A stretch of 64,000 nucleotides of DNA from Pseudomonas sp. A34-9 (GCF_029543085.1 NZ_CP119967.1:894501-958500); one strand, 5' to 3'. Positions 15,623 to 28,103 are shown, counted from the first letter of the stretch. Notes: generated from the letters alone by a model not told the origin. Numbers and translations: made by a program.

Positions 15623-15901
15623 TCAGTTGTTGGTGCCGGTGGATTTGCGCAGTTCCACGATGGTTTGCGAGGTTTCCGCAATGCAATCGTCGATTTTGTC
15701 TTGAGCCTTCAGCGCCTTGGCCTTGGCCACGCTGGTTTCAGCGCGCTGGCTCAGTTCCGGGTTCGATGACAGCTGCCCCTTGCCATTCTCAATGGTCTGA
15801 ATATTGGCATCACACAGGTCGGCAGGCTTGCCGTCAGCAAACGAAGCGGACGCCATCATCGATGCAGTAACGAACAGACCTAACAGTACAGAACGTTTCA
15901 T
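15623..15901 (-). CDS. Small exported protein of unknown function
   Basis: This 92-aa protein has a signal peptide MKRSVLLGLFVTASMMASASFA with probable cleavage before DGKPADLC. The mature 70 residues are mostly charged helix (KGQLSSNPELSQRAETSVAKAKAL) with two cysteines (LCDAN and DDCIAE) that may pair. A ribosome site AAGGAG lies just upstream of the ATG. I do not recognise the family; small helical periplasmic proteins of this kind are common and mostly uncharacterised in Pseudomonas. Confidence 0.8.
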   Translation of the reverse strand: MKRSVLLGLFVTASMMASASFADGKPADLCDANIQTIENGKGQLSSNPELSQRAETSVAKAKALKAQDKIDDCIAETSQTIVELRKSTGTNN

Positions 15902-15967
15902 GTGTATCTCCTTGAACCGAGTGGGTCCAGACTTCGCTGGCCGTCAGGACGGGCAACCGAATGGATG

Positions 15968-15990
15968 AAAAACCCCGATCAGTCGGGGTT
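15968..15990 (-). terminator. Terminator at the end of the lactate operon
   Basis: AACCCCGA-TCAG-TCGGGGTT, with an A5 tract on the left that reads as a U-run on the minus strand, about 40 bases past the dld stop. Confidence 0.85.
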
Positions 15991-16031
15991 ATTCTGTGGA
16001 CTACAGTCGAACTCAAGGGTTCTATTTTTCT

Positions 16032-18838
<2,807 letters not shown>

Positions 18839-18842
<4 letters not shown>

Positions 18843-19510
18843 TGGTCCTCCAGGATCAGAACTACGAGGTCTTTCGGGCCGTGGGCGCCGTAGGCCAGCA
18901 CTTGTTCAATGTCAGCGGTTTTCGACGGGCCGGAGACCAGTAGAGCGTTGGTCGGCATGCCTTGCGCCCACTCGAATTCCTGTTGCACCTGATAGAAGTT
19001 GTCACGGATTTCGCTGGCCTTGAGCAGGGCGAAATGCACAGGCGGCACCAGACTCATCAGCCGTGGTTCTTCACGGTTTGGCCAGAGGATCAGACTGCCG
19101 GTGGCGGCGATGGCACCGAGGGTACCGGTGAGGCTGGCCGGGGTGTCGTTGAACAGTTCGGCTTTCCATTCTTCCATCGGCCGGTCGTAGGATTTCAGTG
19201 TCGGCAGGTCAGGATTGTTCGCCCAGTGCTGTGTGATTTTCTGCCCGTGCGCTGTCGTGGGCGCGATCAACAGGCTCGGCAACTGGCGGTCACGCAGCAA
19301 TTGCGCAAGCAGCGCCGGCCATTCTGCGTCCGAGGTCAGGTGGATTTCGGTGTGCACCGCTTCCATCAGTTTGCGCAGTTGCGGAATGCGCTGTTCGGCA
19401 GTGTAGGTGTAAGGCTGCGTCACCAGATCGACATCGAAGTCGTCGGCAATCGGCGTGGCGCCAGTCAGACTATTGCGCAGCTTGGCGAGGATATTTTGCT
19501 TGGCGCTCAT
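18839..19510 (-). CDS. lutC: Lactate utilisation protein C (LutC/LldG)
   Basis: This 223-aa LUD-domain protein is the third part of the LutABC complex that oxidises L-lactate to pyruvate. It begins MSAKQNILAKLRNSL. The conserved region TGTLGAIAATGSLILWPN, followed by REEPRLMSLVPPVHFALL, matches the LUD pocket, and it ends SGPSKTADIEQVLAYGAHGPKDLVVLIL, typical for the family. ATG 19510 shares one base with the lutB stop. A long open frame upstream to 19981 is antisense or out-of-frame noise over lutB. Its own stop overlaps the start of dld. Confidence 0.93.
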
Positions 19511-20964
19511 CAGCGATCTCCCTGTTTGGCCAGATGCTCGCGGGCCATATCGTGCAACGAACGAGCGGCGGGTTTCGGCGCGCTGTGATTTTGCGTCCAC
19601 GGGCCGACTTTGCTCGGCGTCAGTGCACGCAAGCGCGTGGCGAAGAAACCGAACAATCGATACAAGATTGGCGAGCTGTTGAGCCTGGCCCAGGCGTTCC
19701 AGATAAAGCGTTCTTTGCGCGAATATTTGCTGCCCTGACCACGCATCACTTGATGTGGAGAGTCCGGGGCTTTGACGTTCTCTTCGCGCAGGCGCCGCAG
19801 GATCGCCGGGATCGGAATTTTTACCGGACACACTTCGCCGCAGGCACCGCACAGCGACGAAGCGCTCGGATGATCCGGGACTTTCGCCAGGCCAACCATG
19901 TGCGGGGTGATGATTTTGCCGATCGGTCCCGGATACACCTCGCCATAGGTGTGGCCACCGACGCGGGTGTAGACCGGGCAATGATTCATGCAGGCGCCGC
20001 AGCGAATGCAGTTCAGGGTCTGGCGCAATTCACTGTCGGCAAAGGCCTGGCTGCGACCGTTGTCGAGCAGGACCAGATGCACTTCCTGCGGGCCGTCGAG
20101 TTCGTGTTCCTTGCGCGGGCCGGAGATCATGTTGACGTAAGTGGTGATCGGAATGCCCAGCGCCGAACGCGTCAGCAGTGACAGCAACGGCACCACGTCA
20201 CGCAGGTTTTCCACGACTTTTTCGATACCGGTGACGGCGATGTGCACCGGCGGCACGGTGGTGGTCATGCGCCCGTTGCCTTCGTTTTCCACCAGCAGCA
20301 GGGTGCCAGTTTCGGCTACGGCGAAGTTGACACCGGAGACGCCGATGTCCGCTTCGAAGAATTTCTGCCGCAGGACTCTGCGACCGATCTGAATGAGTTG
20401 GTCAACGTCCTTGGTGTATTCCACGCCAAGTTTGTCGTGGAACAAGGACGCGACCTGACCGGCATTCTTGTGGATCGCCGGCATAATGATGTGTGAAGGC
20501 TTCTCGTGGTCGAGCTGGACGATGTATTCCCCCATGTCGGACTCCAGACATTCAATGTCTCGAGCCTCGAGGAAATGGTTCATCTCCATCTCTTCGCTGA
20601 CCATCGATTTGCCCTTGATCACTTGCCGCGCCTCGTGAGCGCGGATGATCGATAAGACGATGCCATTGGCCTCGTCCACCGTTTCCGCCCAGTGCACTGT
20701 CACACCGTTGCGGGTCAGGTTCTGTTCCAACTGCTCGAGCAGGTCGGGCAACTTGGAGAGCGCGCGGGCCTTGATCGAATTGCCCAGTGCGCGCAAATGT
20801 TCTCTTTCGTGGGCATCGCTGAAAGCGGCTGCCCGCTTGGCCATCAGTGAATCCATGGCCGTGCGGAAGTTGTTCCGCAGTTGCTGATCACCCAGGGCAT
20901 TGTGTGCCCGGGTGCGGAAATCTTCTTCTACGGCGACCGTAGGAATAATCGCGGAAGTGCTCAT
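19510..20964 (-). CDS. lutB: Lactate utilisation iron-sulfur protein B (LutB/LldF)
   Basis: This 484-aa protein has an N-terminal LUD domain (VNFAVAETGTLLLVENEGN, then RMTTTVPPVHI) and two ferredoxin-type 4Fe-4S motifs, CIRCGACMNHCPVY and CGACGEVCPVKIP, in the C-terminal third, plus a final helical DUF3390-like region. It is the central electron-carrying subunit of L-lactate oxidation. The ATG at 20964 (MSTSAIIPT) overlaps the lutA stop as ATGA; a frame extension to 20988 has no role. Tight overlaps on both sides point to one transcript from lldP or lutA through dld. Confidence 0.94.
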   Translation of the reverse strand: MSTSAIIPTVAVEEDFRTRAHNALGDQQLRNNFRTAMDSLMAKRAAAFSDAHEREHLRALGNSIKARALSKLPDLLEQLEQNLTRNGVTVHWAETVDEANGIVLSIIRAHEARQVIKGKSMVSEEMEMNHFLEARDIECLESDMGEYIVQLDHEKPSHIIMPAIHKNAGQVASLFHDKLGVEYTKDVDQLIQIGRRVLRQKFFEADIGVSGVNFAVAETGTLLLVENEGNGRMTTTVPPVHIAVTGIEKVVENLRDVVPLLSLLTRSALGIPITTYVNMISGPRKEHELDGPQEVHLVLLDNGRSQAFADSELRQTLNCIRCGACMNHCPVYTRVGGHTYGEVYPGPIGKIITPHMVGLAKVPDHPSASSLCGACGEVCPVKIPIPAILRRLREENVKAPDSPHQVMRGQGSKYSRKERFIWNAWARLNSSPILYRLFGFFATRLRALTPSKVGPWTQNHSAPKPAARSLHDMAREHLAKQGDR

Positions 20965-21785
20965 TGCGCACCTCCGGTTCGTTGCCACAGAAAGCTGGCG
21001 AGATGTTGCCCGCGTAGCGTTTCTTTTTGTTTCTCCAATGCGCCGTTGATGTTCATCAAACAGCCACAGTCGGCACTCAACACCTGATGCGCGCCGGAAT
21101 CCTTCAACGCTTTGGTCTTGTCAGCCACCATCGCGCCGGAGATGTCTGGCATACGGACGCTGAATGTTCCGCCGAAGCCACAGCATTCGCTTTCGTGGTC
21201 ATGGTTGACCCGTTCCACGTTGCTCAACTGCGCCAACAACTCGCGACCGTGCAGGTGGGTGTTCATTTCGCGGCGTGCCGAACACGAGGTGTGCAGCGCG
21301 ACTTTGACCGGTTCGCCGCTGTCCTTGAGCTGCACTTTGCAGACGAACAGCAGAAACTCGGCCAGTTCATAGGTGCGGGCCGCGAGGGCCTGAACCTGTT
21401 GCAACGTTTCCGGCTCGTCCTTGAACAGGTCGGCGTAATGCTCGCGCAACATGCCGGCGCAGGAACCCGACGGCACCACCACCGGATAATCCCCGGCGAA
21501 CAGCGCCAGTTGCGAGCGCGCCACCGTCCGCGCCTGCTCGGTGTAACCCGAGGTGTAGGCCGGTTGCCCGCAGCAACTTTGCCCTTGCGGATACTCGACC
21601 CGAATCCCTTCGCGCTCCAGCAAGTGGATCGCGTCCATCCCGGCTTCGGGGTAGAACAGGTCGACCACGCACGTACCGAACAGGTAGACCCGCGACGGTT
21701 TCTCGCTGGGGTATTGCCGAGGTTCGGGCAGTGGCGGTGCCACACGGGTCGCGTTCGGCACGGCGTTGTAGAAAAGCTCGCTCAT
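20961..21785 (-). CDS. lutA: Lactate utilisation protein A (LutA/LldE), Fe-S oxidoreductase
   Basis: This 274-aa protein consists of two CCG domains. Cysteine landmarks are FGTCVVDLFYPEAG, GQSCCGQPAYTSGY, LHTSCSARRE and ESECCGFGGTFSVRMPDIS, which form the cofactor-binding cores shared with GlpC and heterodisulfide reductase subunits. It works with LutB and LutC in oxidising L-lactate. ATG 21785 starts MSELFYN, while the longer open frame to 21899 has no ribosome site. A 161-base gap separates it from lldP. Confidence 0.93.
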   Translation of the reverse strand: MSELFYNAVPNATRVAPPLPEPRQYPSEKPSRVYLFGTCVVDLFYPEAGMDAIHLLEREGIRVEYPQGQSCCGQPAYTSGYTEQARTVARSQLALFAGDYPVVVPSGSCAGMLREHYADLFKDEPETLQQVQALAARTYELAEFLLFVCKVQLKDSGEPVKVALHTSCSARREMNTHLHGRELLAQLSNVERVNHDHESECCGFGGTFSVRMPDISGAMVADKTKALKDSGAHQVLSADCGCLMNINGALEKQKETLRGQHLASFLWQRTGGAQ

Positions 21786-21885
21786 CAGGCGTGTCTCCGG
21801 GTGGGCCCGGTTATCCGTCTGTTGCGGCTGCTGAATATAGAGAGAGTTGCTTTCAGCAGCCTTACAGACCGGGTTGTGAATTGCT

Positions 21886-21918
21886 GACGCCGGAATCACG
21901 AACCGGCGTCGGTTTTTT
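21886..21918 (+). terminator. Terminator-like hairpin between lldP and lutA
   Basis: GACGCCGG (21886-21893) and CCGGCGTC (21903-21910) pair around nine bases and are followed on the plus strand by GG and T6. No plus-strand gene ends here, so it either blocks antisense transcripts or acts on the minus strand as an mRNA-stabilising or attenuating hairpin between lldP and lutA. Confidence 0.5.
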
Positions 21919-21946
21919 CCATGTCGCTTGTAGGCTTCTTATTGGT

Positions 21947-23641
21947 TTAGTGCACCAGCATGCCGGTGAACCAGTAGGCCTGAGCCAGTGTGATCAGACC
22001 GACAATCGTTGCAAAGAATAGGCTGTGCTTGAGGGTGAAGCGGAACAGGTCCGATTCCTTGCCCACCAGTCCGGTCGCGGCGCAGGCCACGGCGATCGAT
22101 TGTGGCGAGATCATCTTGCCGGTCACGCCGCCGCTGGTGTTCGCCGCCACGAGCAAGGTGTCGTTGACGCCGATCTGGTGCGCGGTGGTCGCTTGCAGTG
22201 AGCTGAACAGCGCGTTGGACGAAGTATCCGAGCCGGTGAGGAACACGCCGAGCCAGCCAAGGAACGGCGAGAAAAACGGGAACGCCGCGCCAGTCGCTGC
22301 CAATACCAGAGCCATGGTCGAAGACATGCCGGAGTAGTTGGTGACGAAGGCGAACGCCAGCACCATGCCGATCGACAGAATCGGCCAGCGCAGTTCGTAG
22401 AAGGTTTCTTTCAAAGTGGTCAGACCAGTTTTGAAATTGATCTTCAGCACCAGCATCGAGATTAGCGCGGAGAAGAAAATAGCCGTGCCGGTCGCGGAAA
22501 TCGGGTCGAGTTTGAACACTGCTGGAATGGCGGTCGGAGTGGCCACGATCGGTGCGGTTTTGATCACCAGTTGATCAAGGTGCGGAATCGCGAAATTGAA
22601 CACCCAGCTGTACATCGAGCCGCCGGCGGCGAACATCGCTTTGAAAGGCTTCAGCGTCCAGATGGTCACCAGCACGGTGAGGATCAGGAATGGCGACCAC
22701 GCTTTGAAAATTTCCCCGAGGCTGTAAGGCGAAGCTACGGTGGTGCGTTTCTGACCGAAACCGCCGACGCTGGCGGTGATCGCTGCGCTCGACGTGGCAC
22801 CGGCGATTTGCGCGCCGGCGGTGCGTTTTGGCTGCCAGACTTTCAGGAACAGGGTCAGGGAAATTAGGCTGGCCAGGGCCGAAGTGATGTCCGGCAGCTC
22901 TGGGCCGATGAAGTTCGAGGTGAAGTATTGGGTCACGGCGAAACTCAGGCCGGCCACCAGTGCAGCGGGCCAGGTTTCACGCACGCCGCGCAGGCCATCC
23001 ATCATGAACACCAGCCAGAACGGCACGAACAGCGACAGCAGCGGCAGTTGGCGACCGGTCATGGCGCCGATCTTGAACGCGTCAATCCCGGTGACTTGAC
23101 CGGCAACAATGATCGGAATGCCCAGTGCGCCGAACGCAACCGGTGCGGTGTTGGCGATCAGGCACAGGCCGGCGGCGTACAGCGGGTTGAAACCCAGGCC
23201 GACAAGAAGTGCGGCCGTAATTGCCACGGGTGCGCCGAAACCGGCGGCACCTTCCAGAAACGCACCGAAGCAGAAACCGATCAGCAGTACTTGCAGGCGC
23301 TGGTCGTCAGTAATCGATAACACCGAGCTGCGGATGACCTCGAACTGACCACTTTTGACCGTCAGCTTGTAGAGGAACACCGCCGCGACAATGATCCAGG
23401 CAATCGGCCACAGACCGTAGGCGAAGCCATACCCGGCGGCGGCAAAGGCCATGTCGACCGGCATCTGGAACGCGAAGATTGCTACGGCAATCGACAAGGC
23501 GAGGGTGATGCTCCCGGCCACGTGGCCTTTGAGGCGGAACACCGCCAGCGCGAGGAAAAAGAACACGATGGGGATGACGGCCGCGAGTGCGGACACGCCG
23601 AGACTGCCGAGCGGGCTGTAGAGCTGTTGCCAGGTTTGCAT
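21947..23641 (-). CDS. lldP: L-lactate permease
   Basis: This 564-aa integral membrane proton-coupled lactate transporter (LctP family) begins [29 protein letters not shown] and has about 12-14 hydrophobic segments. Family landmarks include [20 protein letters not shown] and [19 protein letters not shown], then [20 protein letters not shown] near the C-terminus. It imports L- and D-lactate and probably glycolate. It is the first gene of the minus-strand lactate operon and faces lldR across a 262-base region containing an LldR operator. Confidence 0.95.
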   Translation of the reverse strand: MQTWQQLYSPLGSLGVSALAAVIPIVFFFLALAVFRLKGHVAGSITLALSIAVAIFAFQMPVDMAFAAAGYGFAYGLWPIAWIIVAAVFLYKLTVKSGQFEVIRSSVLSITDDQRLQVLLIGFCFGAFLEGAAGFGAPVAITAALLVGLGFNPLYAAGLCLIANTAPVAFGALGIPIIVAGQVTGIDAFKIGAMTGRQLPLLSLFVPFWLVFMMDGLRGVRETWPAALVAGLSFAVTQYFTSNFIGPELPDITSALASLISLTLFLKVWQPKRTAGAQIAGATSSAAITASVGGFGQKRTTVASPYSLGEIFKAWSPFLILTVLVTIWTLKPFKAMFAAGGSMYSWVFNFAIPHLDQLVIKTAPIVATPTAIPAVFKLDPISATGTAIFFSALISMLVLKINFKTGLTTLKETFYELRWPILSIGMVLAFAFVTNYSGMSSTMALVLAATGAAFPFFSPFLGWLGVFLTGSDTSSNALFSSLQATTAHQIGVNDTLLVAANTSGGVTGKMISPQSIAVACAATGLVGKESDLFRFTLKHSLFFATIVGLITLAQAYWFTGMLVH

Positions 23642-23692
23642 ATGGGGTGGCCCCTAATTGTTGTTGGTCAGGCACTGTCAGCGTTCTTGGAT

Positions 23693-23709
23693 AATTGGTA
23701 AGACCAATT
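23693..23709. promoter_or_regulatory. LldR-type operator
   Basis: AATTGGT-AAG-ACCAATT is a perfect 7-3-7 palindrome containing the TGGTnnnACCA core of FadR-subfamily GntR regulators. It lies 52 bases before the lldP start, in the region shared with divergent lldR. Confidence 0.75.
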
Positions 23710-23903
23710 TACAATCGCTGTTGGCTAGGGTAAAAGCCTTGATGTCGGTGTGTCAATTTGCCGCCCTAAAACTTTTGTCGAACAAGCGGTGCAGATCGCA
23801 TCTGATCCGGTTTCGGCAAGTGGCGTCTGGTAGGTGTCGGCAAGGCGCCGATAGGCCAGAATAGAGAGCCCGGCGAGCGGTCGGGATCGTGGAGAAATGA
23901 GTT

Positions 23904-24671
23904 ATGGGGTTTGATCAGATACGTCAGCGCCGTTTGTCTGACGACATTGTCGAGCGACTTGAGGGGATGATCCTCGAGGGCACGCTGAAGTCCGGTGAAC
24001 GGCTACCGGCGGAGCGCACGCTGGCTGAACAATTTGGCGTATCACGGCCGTCGCTGCGCGAAGCGATTCAGAAACTCGCGGCGAAAGGGCTGCTGGTCAG
24101 TCGCCAGGGTGGCGGCAATTATGTGGTGGAAAGTCTGGGCTCGACGTTCAGTGATCCGCTGCTGCAGTTGCTCGAAAGCAATCCTGAAGCACAGCGCGAC
24201 TTGCTCGAGTTTCGGCACACTTTGGAGGCATCGTGCGCCTATTACGCAGCATTGCGCGCGACGGATGTTGATCGCGAGCGGCTGACGGCGGCGTTCGAAG
24301 AGTTGCAGGATTGTTATTCACGCCATGACGAAGTCAGTCGGGCGGAGGAGGGCGCGGCGGACGCGAAATTCCATCTGGCCATTGCCGAGGCCAGTCATAA
24401 CGCGGTGTTGTTGCACACTATTCGTGGGCTGTTTGATCTGCTCAAACGCAATGTGGTCACCAACATCGGCGGCATGTACAAGCAGCGCACGGAAACCCGC
24501 GACATGCTGATCACCCAGCATCGGGAATTGTATCTGGCGATTATCGAAGGGCGCGCGGAGCAGGCGCGTGAGGTTTCCAGCCGACACATTTTGTATGTGC
24601 AGGAAGTACTGGAAGAGGTGCGGCAGGAAGTTCAGCGCATGGCCCGGGCGGAGCGGCGCAAGGGGATGTAG
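23904..24671 (+). CDS. lldR: GntR-family (FadR subfamily) lactate-responsive regulator
   Basis: This 255-aa regulator has an N-terminal winged helix (SGERLPAERTLAEQFGVSRP, then SLREAIQKLAAKGLLVSRQGGGNYV) and an all-helical FCD effector domain (about 90-235) with metal-binding histidines in AKFHLAIAEASHN and TQHRELYLAI. Its divergent position from lldP and the matching operator between them support a role as repressor of the lactate operon, released by lactate. GGAG lies 10 bases upstream of the ATG. LldR and PdhR are close relatives, but context favours LldR. Confidence 0.88.
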   Translation: MGFDQIRQRRLSDDIVERLEGMILEGTLKSGERLPAERTLAEQFGVSRPSLREAIQKLAAKGLLVSRQGGGNYVVESLGSTFSDPLLQLLESNPEAQRDLLEFRHTLEASCAYYAALRATDVDRERLTAAFEELQDCYSRHDEVSRAEEGAADAKFHLAIAEASHNAVLLHTIRGLFDLLKRNVVTNIGGMYKQRTETRDMLITQHRELYLAIIEGRAEQAREVSSRHILYVQEVLEEVRQEVQRMARAERRKGM

Positions 24672-24685
24672 CGTTTTAAGTGCAA

Positions 24686-24761
24686 AAAGATCGCAGCCTT
24701 CGGCAGCTCCTGCACAGGAATTTGCGTTTTCCTGTAGGAGCTGCCGCAGGCGGCGATCTTT
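24686..24761. repeat. REP doublet (REPIN)
   Basis: AAGATCGCAGCCTTCGGCAG and its near inverse, CTGCCGCAGGCGGCGATCTT, flank a short spacer, making one long hairpin. It is the P. fluorescens-type REP sequence, found again at 56893 and 62468. The second arm touches the smpB stop codon. Confidence 0.9.
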
Positions 24762-25243
24762 TAGTCTTCCTTGCCTTTGTTGCGCACTGCACGCTGCAGT
24801 TCACGACCGGCGTCGCGCTCGCGCTCGGTATCACGCTTGTCGTATTCCTTCTTGCCCTTGCCCAGAGCGATCTCGCACTTGACCATGTGCTTGCTCCAGT
24901 ACCAGGACAGGCAGACGCAGGCGTAACCCTTTTGCTGCACGGCGGCGGCAAGTTTTTCCAGCTCGCGGCGGTTGAGCAGCAATTTGCGCGTGCGCACCGG
25001 GTCGGCAATGACGTGGGTGCTTGCGGTCATCAGAGGCGTGATGTGGCTGCCGAGCAACCACGCTTCGCCATCCTTGAGCAGGACATAGCTGTCGACCAGC
25101 TGTAGCTTGCTTGCCCGCAGACTTTTTACTTCCCAGCCGGCCAGGACCAGACCAGCCTCGAACTTATGCTCGATGAAGTAATCGTGTCGCGCCTTTTTGT
25201 TCTGCGCGATGGTCCCTGTTGGGTGTTTCTTCTGTTTAGCCAT
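24761..25243 (-). CDS. smpB: SsrA-binding protein SmpB
   Basis: This 160-aa RNA-binding protein holds the tRNA-like domain of tmRNA and carries it to stalled ribosomes. Landmarks are [34 protein letters not shown] and the basic, unstructured tail [22 protein letters not shown] that folds in the empty mRNA channel. Length fits the family. It is transcribed alone, divergent from the sodium-dependent transporter; its RNA partner ssrA is at 15138-15526. Confidence 0.97.
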   Translation of the reverse strand: MAKQKKHPTGTIAQNKKARHDYFIEHKFEAGLVLAGWEVKSLRASKLQLVDSYVLLKDGEAWLLGSHITPLMTASTHVIADPVRTRKLLLNRRELEKLAAAVQQKGYACVCLSWYWSKHMVKCEIALGKGKKEYDKRDTERERDAGRELQRAVRNKGKED

Positions 25244-25362
25244 AGGGGCGGCATTATATGGAGATAAACGGCTGTCGGCTACGGTGATGCTGCGTGCTTG
25301 AGCAGGTTGAGTGAATCCCGGACAATGCGGCCTCTTTTTCTAACGCTTGGGCGTGATAAACG

Positions 25363-26766
25363 ATGTCGACAGACAAGGTTTCTGTCCACGGCAGTTGGGC
25401 TAGCCGCTGGGTTTTCATACTCGCCGCGACCGGTTCGGCCGTGGGACTGGGTAGCATCTGGAAATTCCCCTACATGGTCGGGGTGTACGGCGGCGGCGCC
25501 TTTGTGCTGATGTTTCTGGCGTGCATTGCACTGATCGGCATCCCGGTCATGCTCGCTGAAACCCTGATTGGCCGGCGCGCGCGGCAAAGTCCGGCGAACG
25601 CCTTGAAGGTACTGGCGCTGGAAGCCGGGCACTCGGGCAAGTGGTCGTGGGGCGCGTTCGCCGGGATGATCACGGCGTTGCTGATCCTGTCTTTTTATAG
25701 TGTGGTCGGCGGCTGGTCGCTGGACTACATCGTCGACATGGGCCGCGGTGACTTCCAGGGCGCGACGGCGGATCAGGTAGGTGCTTATTTCGGCAATGTC
25801 ATCTCCAATCCATGGCGCCTGACACTTTGGCACACGATTTTTATGCTGCTGTCAGCCTATGTGATCGCCAAAGGCGTGGTTGCCGGGCTTGAGCGCAGCT
25901 TGCGCATCATGATGCCGCTGCTGTTCGTGATGATCCTGGTATTGCTGGGTTACAGCATGACCACCGGGCATTTCATGGAAGGCGTGCATTTCATGTTCGA
26001 CTTCCACCCGGAAAAAGTCCTCGACGGTTTGTTGCCGGCGATGGGGCATGCGTTCTTCTCGCTGAGCGTCGGTGTCGGCTCGATCATGATCTACGGCGCT
26101 TACATGCCGAAGAGTTCGTCGTTGTCCGGCACGGTTGTCGGCGTGGCACTGCTCGATACCTTTGTGTCGCTGGTCGCCGGTCTGGCCCTGTTTCCGATTG
26201 TGTTTGCCGGAGGCCTGAATCCTAGCGAAGGGCCTGGACTGATGTTCGTCAGCCTGCCATTTGCCTTTGGTAACGTAGCTTTCGGGCAGCTAATGGGCGT
26301 GGTGTTCTTTGTGCTGGTGGCGATTGCGGCATGGAGTTCGGCGATTTCGCTGCTGGAGCCGATGGTTGCCTATCTGGTTGAACGCACGAAAGTCAGTCGC
26401 GCGTGGGTGACTTTCTGGCTGGCGTTCATCTGCTGGTTCGTCGGTCTGGGCACGGTGTTCTCCTTCAATATCTGGAAGGAAGCCAAATTTTTCGTGAACG
26501 AAGGCGGGATGTTCCATCTCTACCAATGGGGCGCGCAGAGCGGTCTGGACTTCTTTGGCGTGATCGATTTCTTCACCTCGCGGATCATGTTGCCGCTCGG
26601 TGGCCTGTGTTTTGTGCTGTTTGCCGGATGGGTGATGGGGCGTGAAGCGGTACGCGACGAGTTGTCGATCCGCAATCCGGCACTGTTCGCCCTGTCTTTG
26701 TTTTTGATGCGCTACGTGGCGCCCATCGGCATTCTTGTAGTGTTTGCCGCTCAGCTCTGGAAGTAA
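25363..26766 (+). CDS. Sodium-dependent transporter, NSS/SNF family
   Basis: This 467-aa membrane protein has about 12 hydrophobic segments. The N-terminal signature WASRWVFILAATGSAVGLGS and IWKFPYMVGVYGGGAFVL is the TM1 unwound region that binds Na+ and substrate in LeuT-fold NSS transporters. The substrate is probably an amino acid or related amine but cannot be read from sequence. The ATG at 25363 sits 119 bases from the smpB start, with divergent promoters between. ratA begins eight bases after its stop. Confidence 0.9.
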   Translation: MSTDKVSVHGSWASRWVFILAATGSAVGLGSIWKFPYMVGVYGGGAFVLMFLACIALIGIPVMLAETLIGRRARQSPANALKVLALEAGHSGKWSWGAFAGMITALLILSFYSVVGGWSLDYIVDMGRGDFQGATADQVGAYFGNVISNPWRLTLWHTIFMLLSAYVIAKGVVAGLERSLRIMMPLLFVMILVLLGYSMTTGHFMEGVHFMFDFHPEKVLDGLLPAMGHAFFSLSVGVGSIMIYGAYMPKSSSLSGTVVGVALLDTFVSLVAGLALFPIVFAGGLNPSEGPGLMFVSLPFAFGNVAFGQLMGVVFFVLVAIAAWSSAISLLEPMVAYLVERTKVSRAWVTFWLAFICWFVGLGTVFSFNIWKEAKFFVNEGGMFHLYQWGAQSGLDFFGVIDFFTSRIMLPLGGLCFVLFAGWVMGREAVRDELSIRNPALFALSLFLMRYVAPIGILVVFAAQLWK

Positions 26767-26773
26767 CGCTCAC

Positions 26774-27208
26774 ATGACGACACATATTCAACGATCAGCG
26801 CTGCTGCCGTACCCGGCGCAATTCCTCTACGACCTGGTCAACGACGTGGCGCGTTACCCGGAATTTTTGCCGTGGTGCTCGGCCGCTGAAGTGCTGGAAA
26901 GCTCGCCGGAGCATATGCGCGCCAGCGTGGGCGTGGCCAAGGGCGGCCTCAGCCAGCATTTTGTGACGCGCAATACGCTGGTGCCGGGGCAGTCGATCGA
27001 GATGAACCTGGAAGAAGGCCCGTTCAATCAACTGCACGGCGTCTGGGTGTTCAAGGCATTGAATGAAAAGGCCTGCAAGATCAGTCTCGATCTGTCGTTC
27101 GATTACGCCGGGCCGCTGGTGCGTGCCACGTTGGGGCCGCTGTTCAATCAGGCTGCCAATACGCTGGTGGACGCGTTCTGCCAGCGTGCCAAGCAGATGC
27201 ATGGTTGA
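26774..27208 (+). CDS. ratA: RatA/YfjG family START-domain protein
   Basis: This 144-aa protein is a single START-like (polyketide cyclase) fold. The N-terminus THIQRSALLPYPAQFLYDLV, followed by NDVARYPEFLPWC, is diagnostic, and the C-terminal helix LFNQAANTLVDAFCQRAKQMHG closes the pocket. In E. coli RatA was reported to block association of ribosomal subunits, while its eukaryotic relative COQ10 binds ubiquinone; which applies here is unknown. It overlaps rnfH by eight bases, the usual ratA-rnfH pair next to smpB. Confidence 0.92.
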   Translation: MTTHIQRSALLPYPAQFLYDLVNDVARYPEFLPWCSAAEVLESSPEHMRASVGVAKGGLSQHFVTRNTLVPGQSIEMNLEEGPFNQLHGVWVFKALNEKACKISLDLSFDYAGPLVRATLGPLFNQAANTLVDAFCQRAKQMHG

Positions 27209-27515
27209 TCCTGTGATCGAGATAGAAGTCGTGTACGCGGCCGTGGATCGTCAGGTTTTGCGCTCAGTCAGCGTAAGTGACGGCGCAACGGTGCGGGCGG
27301 CGGTGCTGGCATCGGGTATCGGTAGCGAGTTCCCTGAGCTGAATCTGGCGCAATGCCCGCTGGGCATCTTTGGCAAAGTGGTTGCTGACCCGGATTCTCG
27401 GGTTATTCAGGCAGGGGAGCGCATCGAGATTTACCGCCCCTTGCTTGCCGATCCAAAAGAGGTTCGACGGTTGCGTGCGGCCAAGGCTGCCGAAGCCAAG
27501 GCCCGAAACGTGTAA
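27201..27515 (+). CDS. rnfH: RnfH family ubiquitin-fold protein
   Basis: This 104-aa UPF0125 protein begins VIEIEVVYAAVDRQVLRSVSV and has a beta-grasp fold predicted from its pattern, with CPLGIFGKVVADPDSRVIQAGERIEIYRPLLADPKEVRR as the family core. The function is not settled; it is often paired with ratA. ATG 27201 lies inside the last codons of ratA (MVDPV), so translation is coupled. Confidence 0.92.
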   Translation: MVDPVIEIEVVYAAVDRQVLRSVSVSDGATVRAAVLASGIGSEFPELNLAQCPLGIFGKVVADPDSRVIQAGERIEIYRPLLADPKEVRRLRAAKAAEAKARNV

Positions 27516-27530
27516 ATAGCCAAATCGCAG

Positions 27531-27567
27531 ACAATAAAAAACCCGGTATTTCCGGGTTTTTTATTGT
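27531..27567. terminator. Bidirectional terminator between rnfH and bamE
   Basis: A perfect 16-bp stem (27531-27546 with 27552-27567) has CCGG next to the loop and A6/T6 tracts in the arms. It ends both convergent genes. Confidence 0.95.
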
Positions 27568-27575
27568 CTCGCCAA

Positions 27576-28103
27576 TTATTGCGGCGAGGTGTCCAGCGGC
27601 TCTGGTGTTGGAACCGGAACGGTTTCTACACCATCGACGTCCTTCTGGATTTGATCCAGCAAGGAACCTGGCTTGACCGGTTTTTCCGGTTTTGGCTTCT
27701 CGGCGTTTTCAGCAGGAGCGGACACGGTGGTGCCACTGTCCTTGCCGAGAATGGCTTCGTCACGGCTTACGCCCGGCATAAAGTCACCGGACAGGCTGAC
27801 AAGCTGGTCGTTTGAGTTGAAAATAACGCTGATGCGTTCCTGTTGGCGTTCACCGCCACCCGGTTGCAGGCTGTACAGATAATCCCAGCGATCGGCATGG
27901 AACGTGTCGACAAGCAGAGGGTTACCCATGATAAACCGTACTTGCGGCCGGGTCATTCCCGGGCGTAACTGGTCTATCATGTCCTGCGTGACGACATTGC
28001 CCTGCTGGATGTCGATTTTGTAAACCCCGGGGAATGAACAACCGGCGAGTGCGAGCAGTCCCACAAAGGTGAAACTGGTTAGCAAGAGCTTGGTGTTTTG
28101 CAT
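27576..28103 (-). CDS. bamE: Outer membrane assembly lipoprotein BamE (OmlA/SmpA)
   Basis: This 175-aa lipoprotein of the BAM complex has a signal peptide ending in lipobox LAGC (residues 19-22). The mature BamE domain (about 25-115) includes [39 protein letters not shown] and [13 protein letters not shown] Pro/Lys-rich tail ([17 protein letters not shown]) extends beyond the E. coli protein (113 aa), as in other pseudomonads. It is divergent from fur, with 97 bases between the starts, an arrangement conserved in Pseudomonas. Confidence 0.95.
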   Translation of the reverse strand: MQNTKLLLTSFTFVGLLALAGCSFPGVYKIDIQQGNVVTQDMIDQLRPGMTRPQVRFIMGNPLLVDTFHADRWDYLYSLQPGGGERQQERISVIFNSNDQLVSLSGDFMPGVSRDEAILGKDSGTTVSAPAENAEKPKPEKPVKPGSLLDQIQKDVDGVETVPVPTPEPLDTSPQ

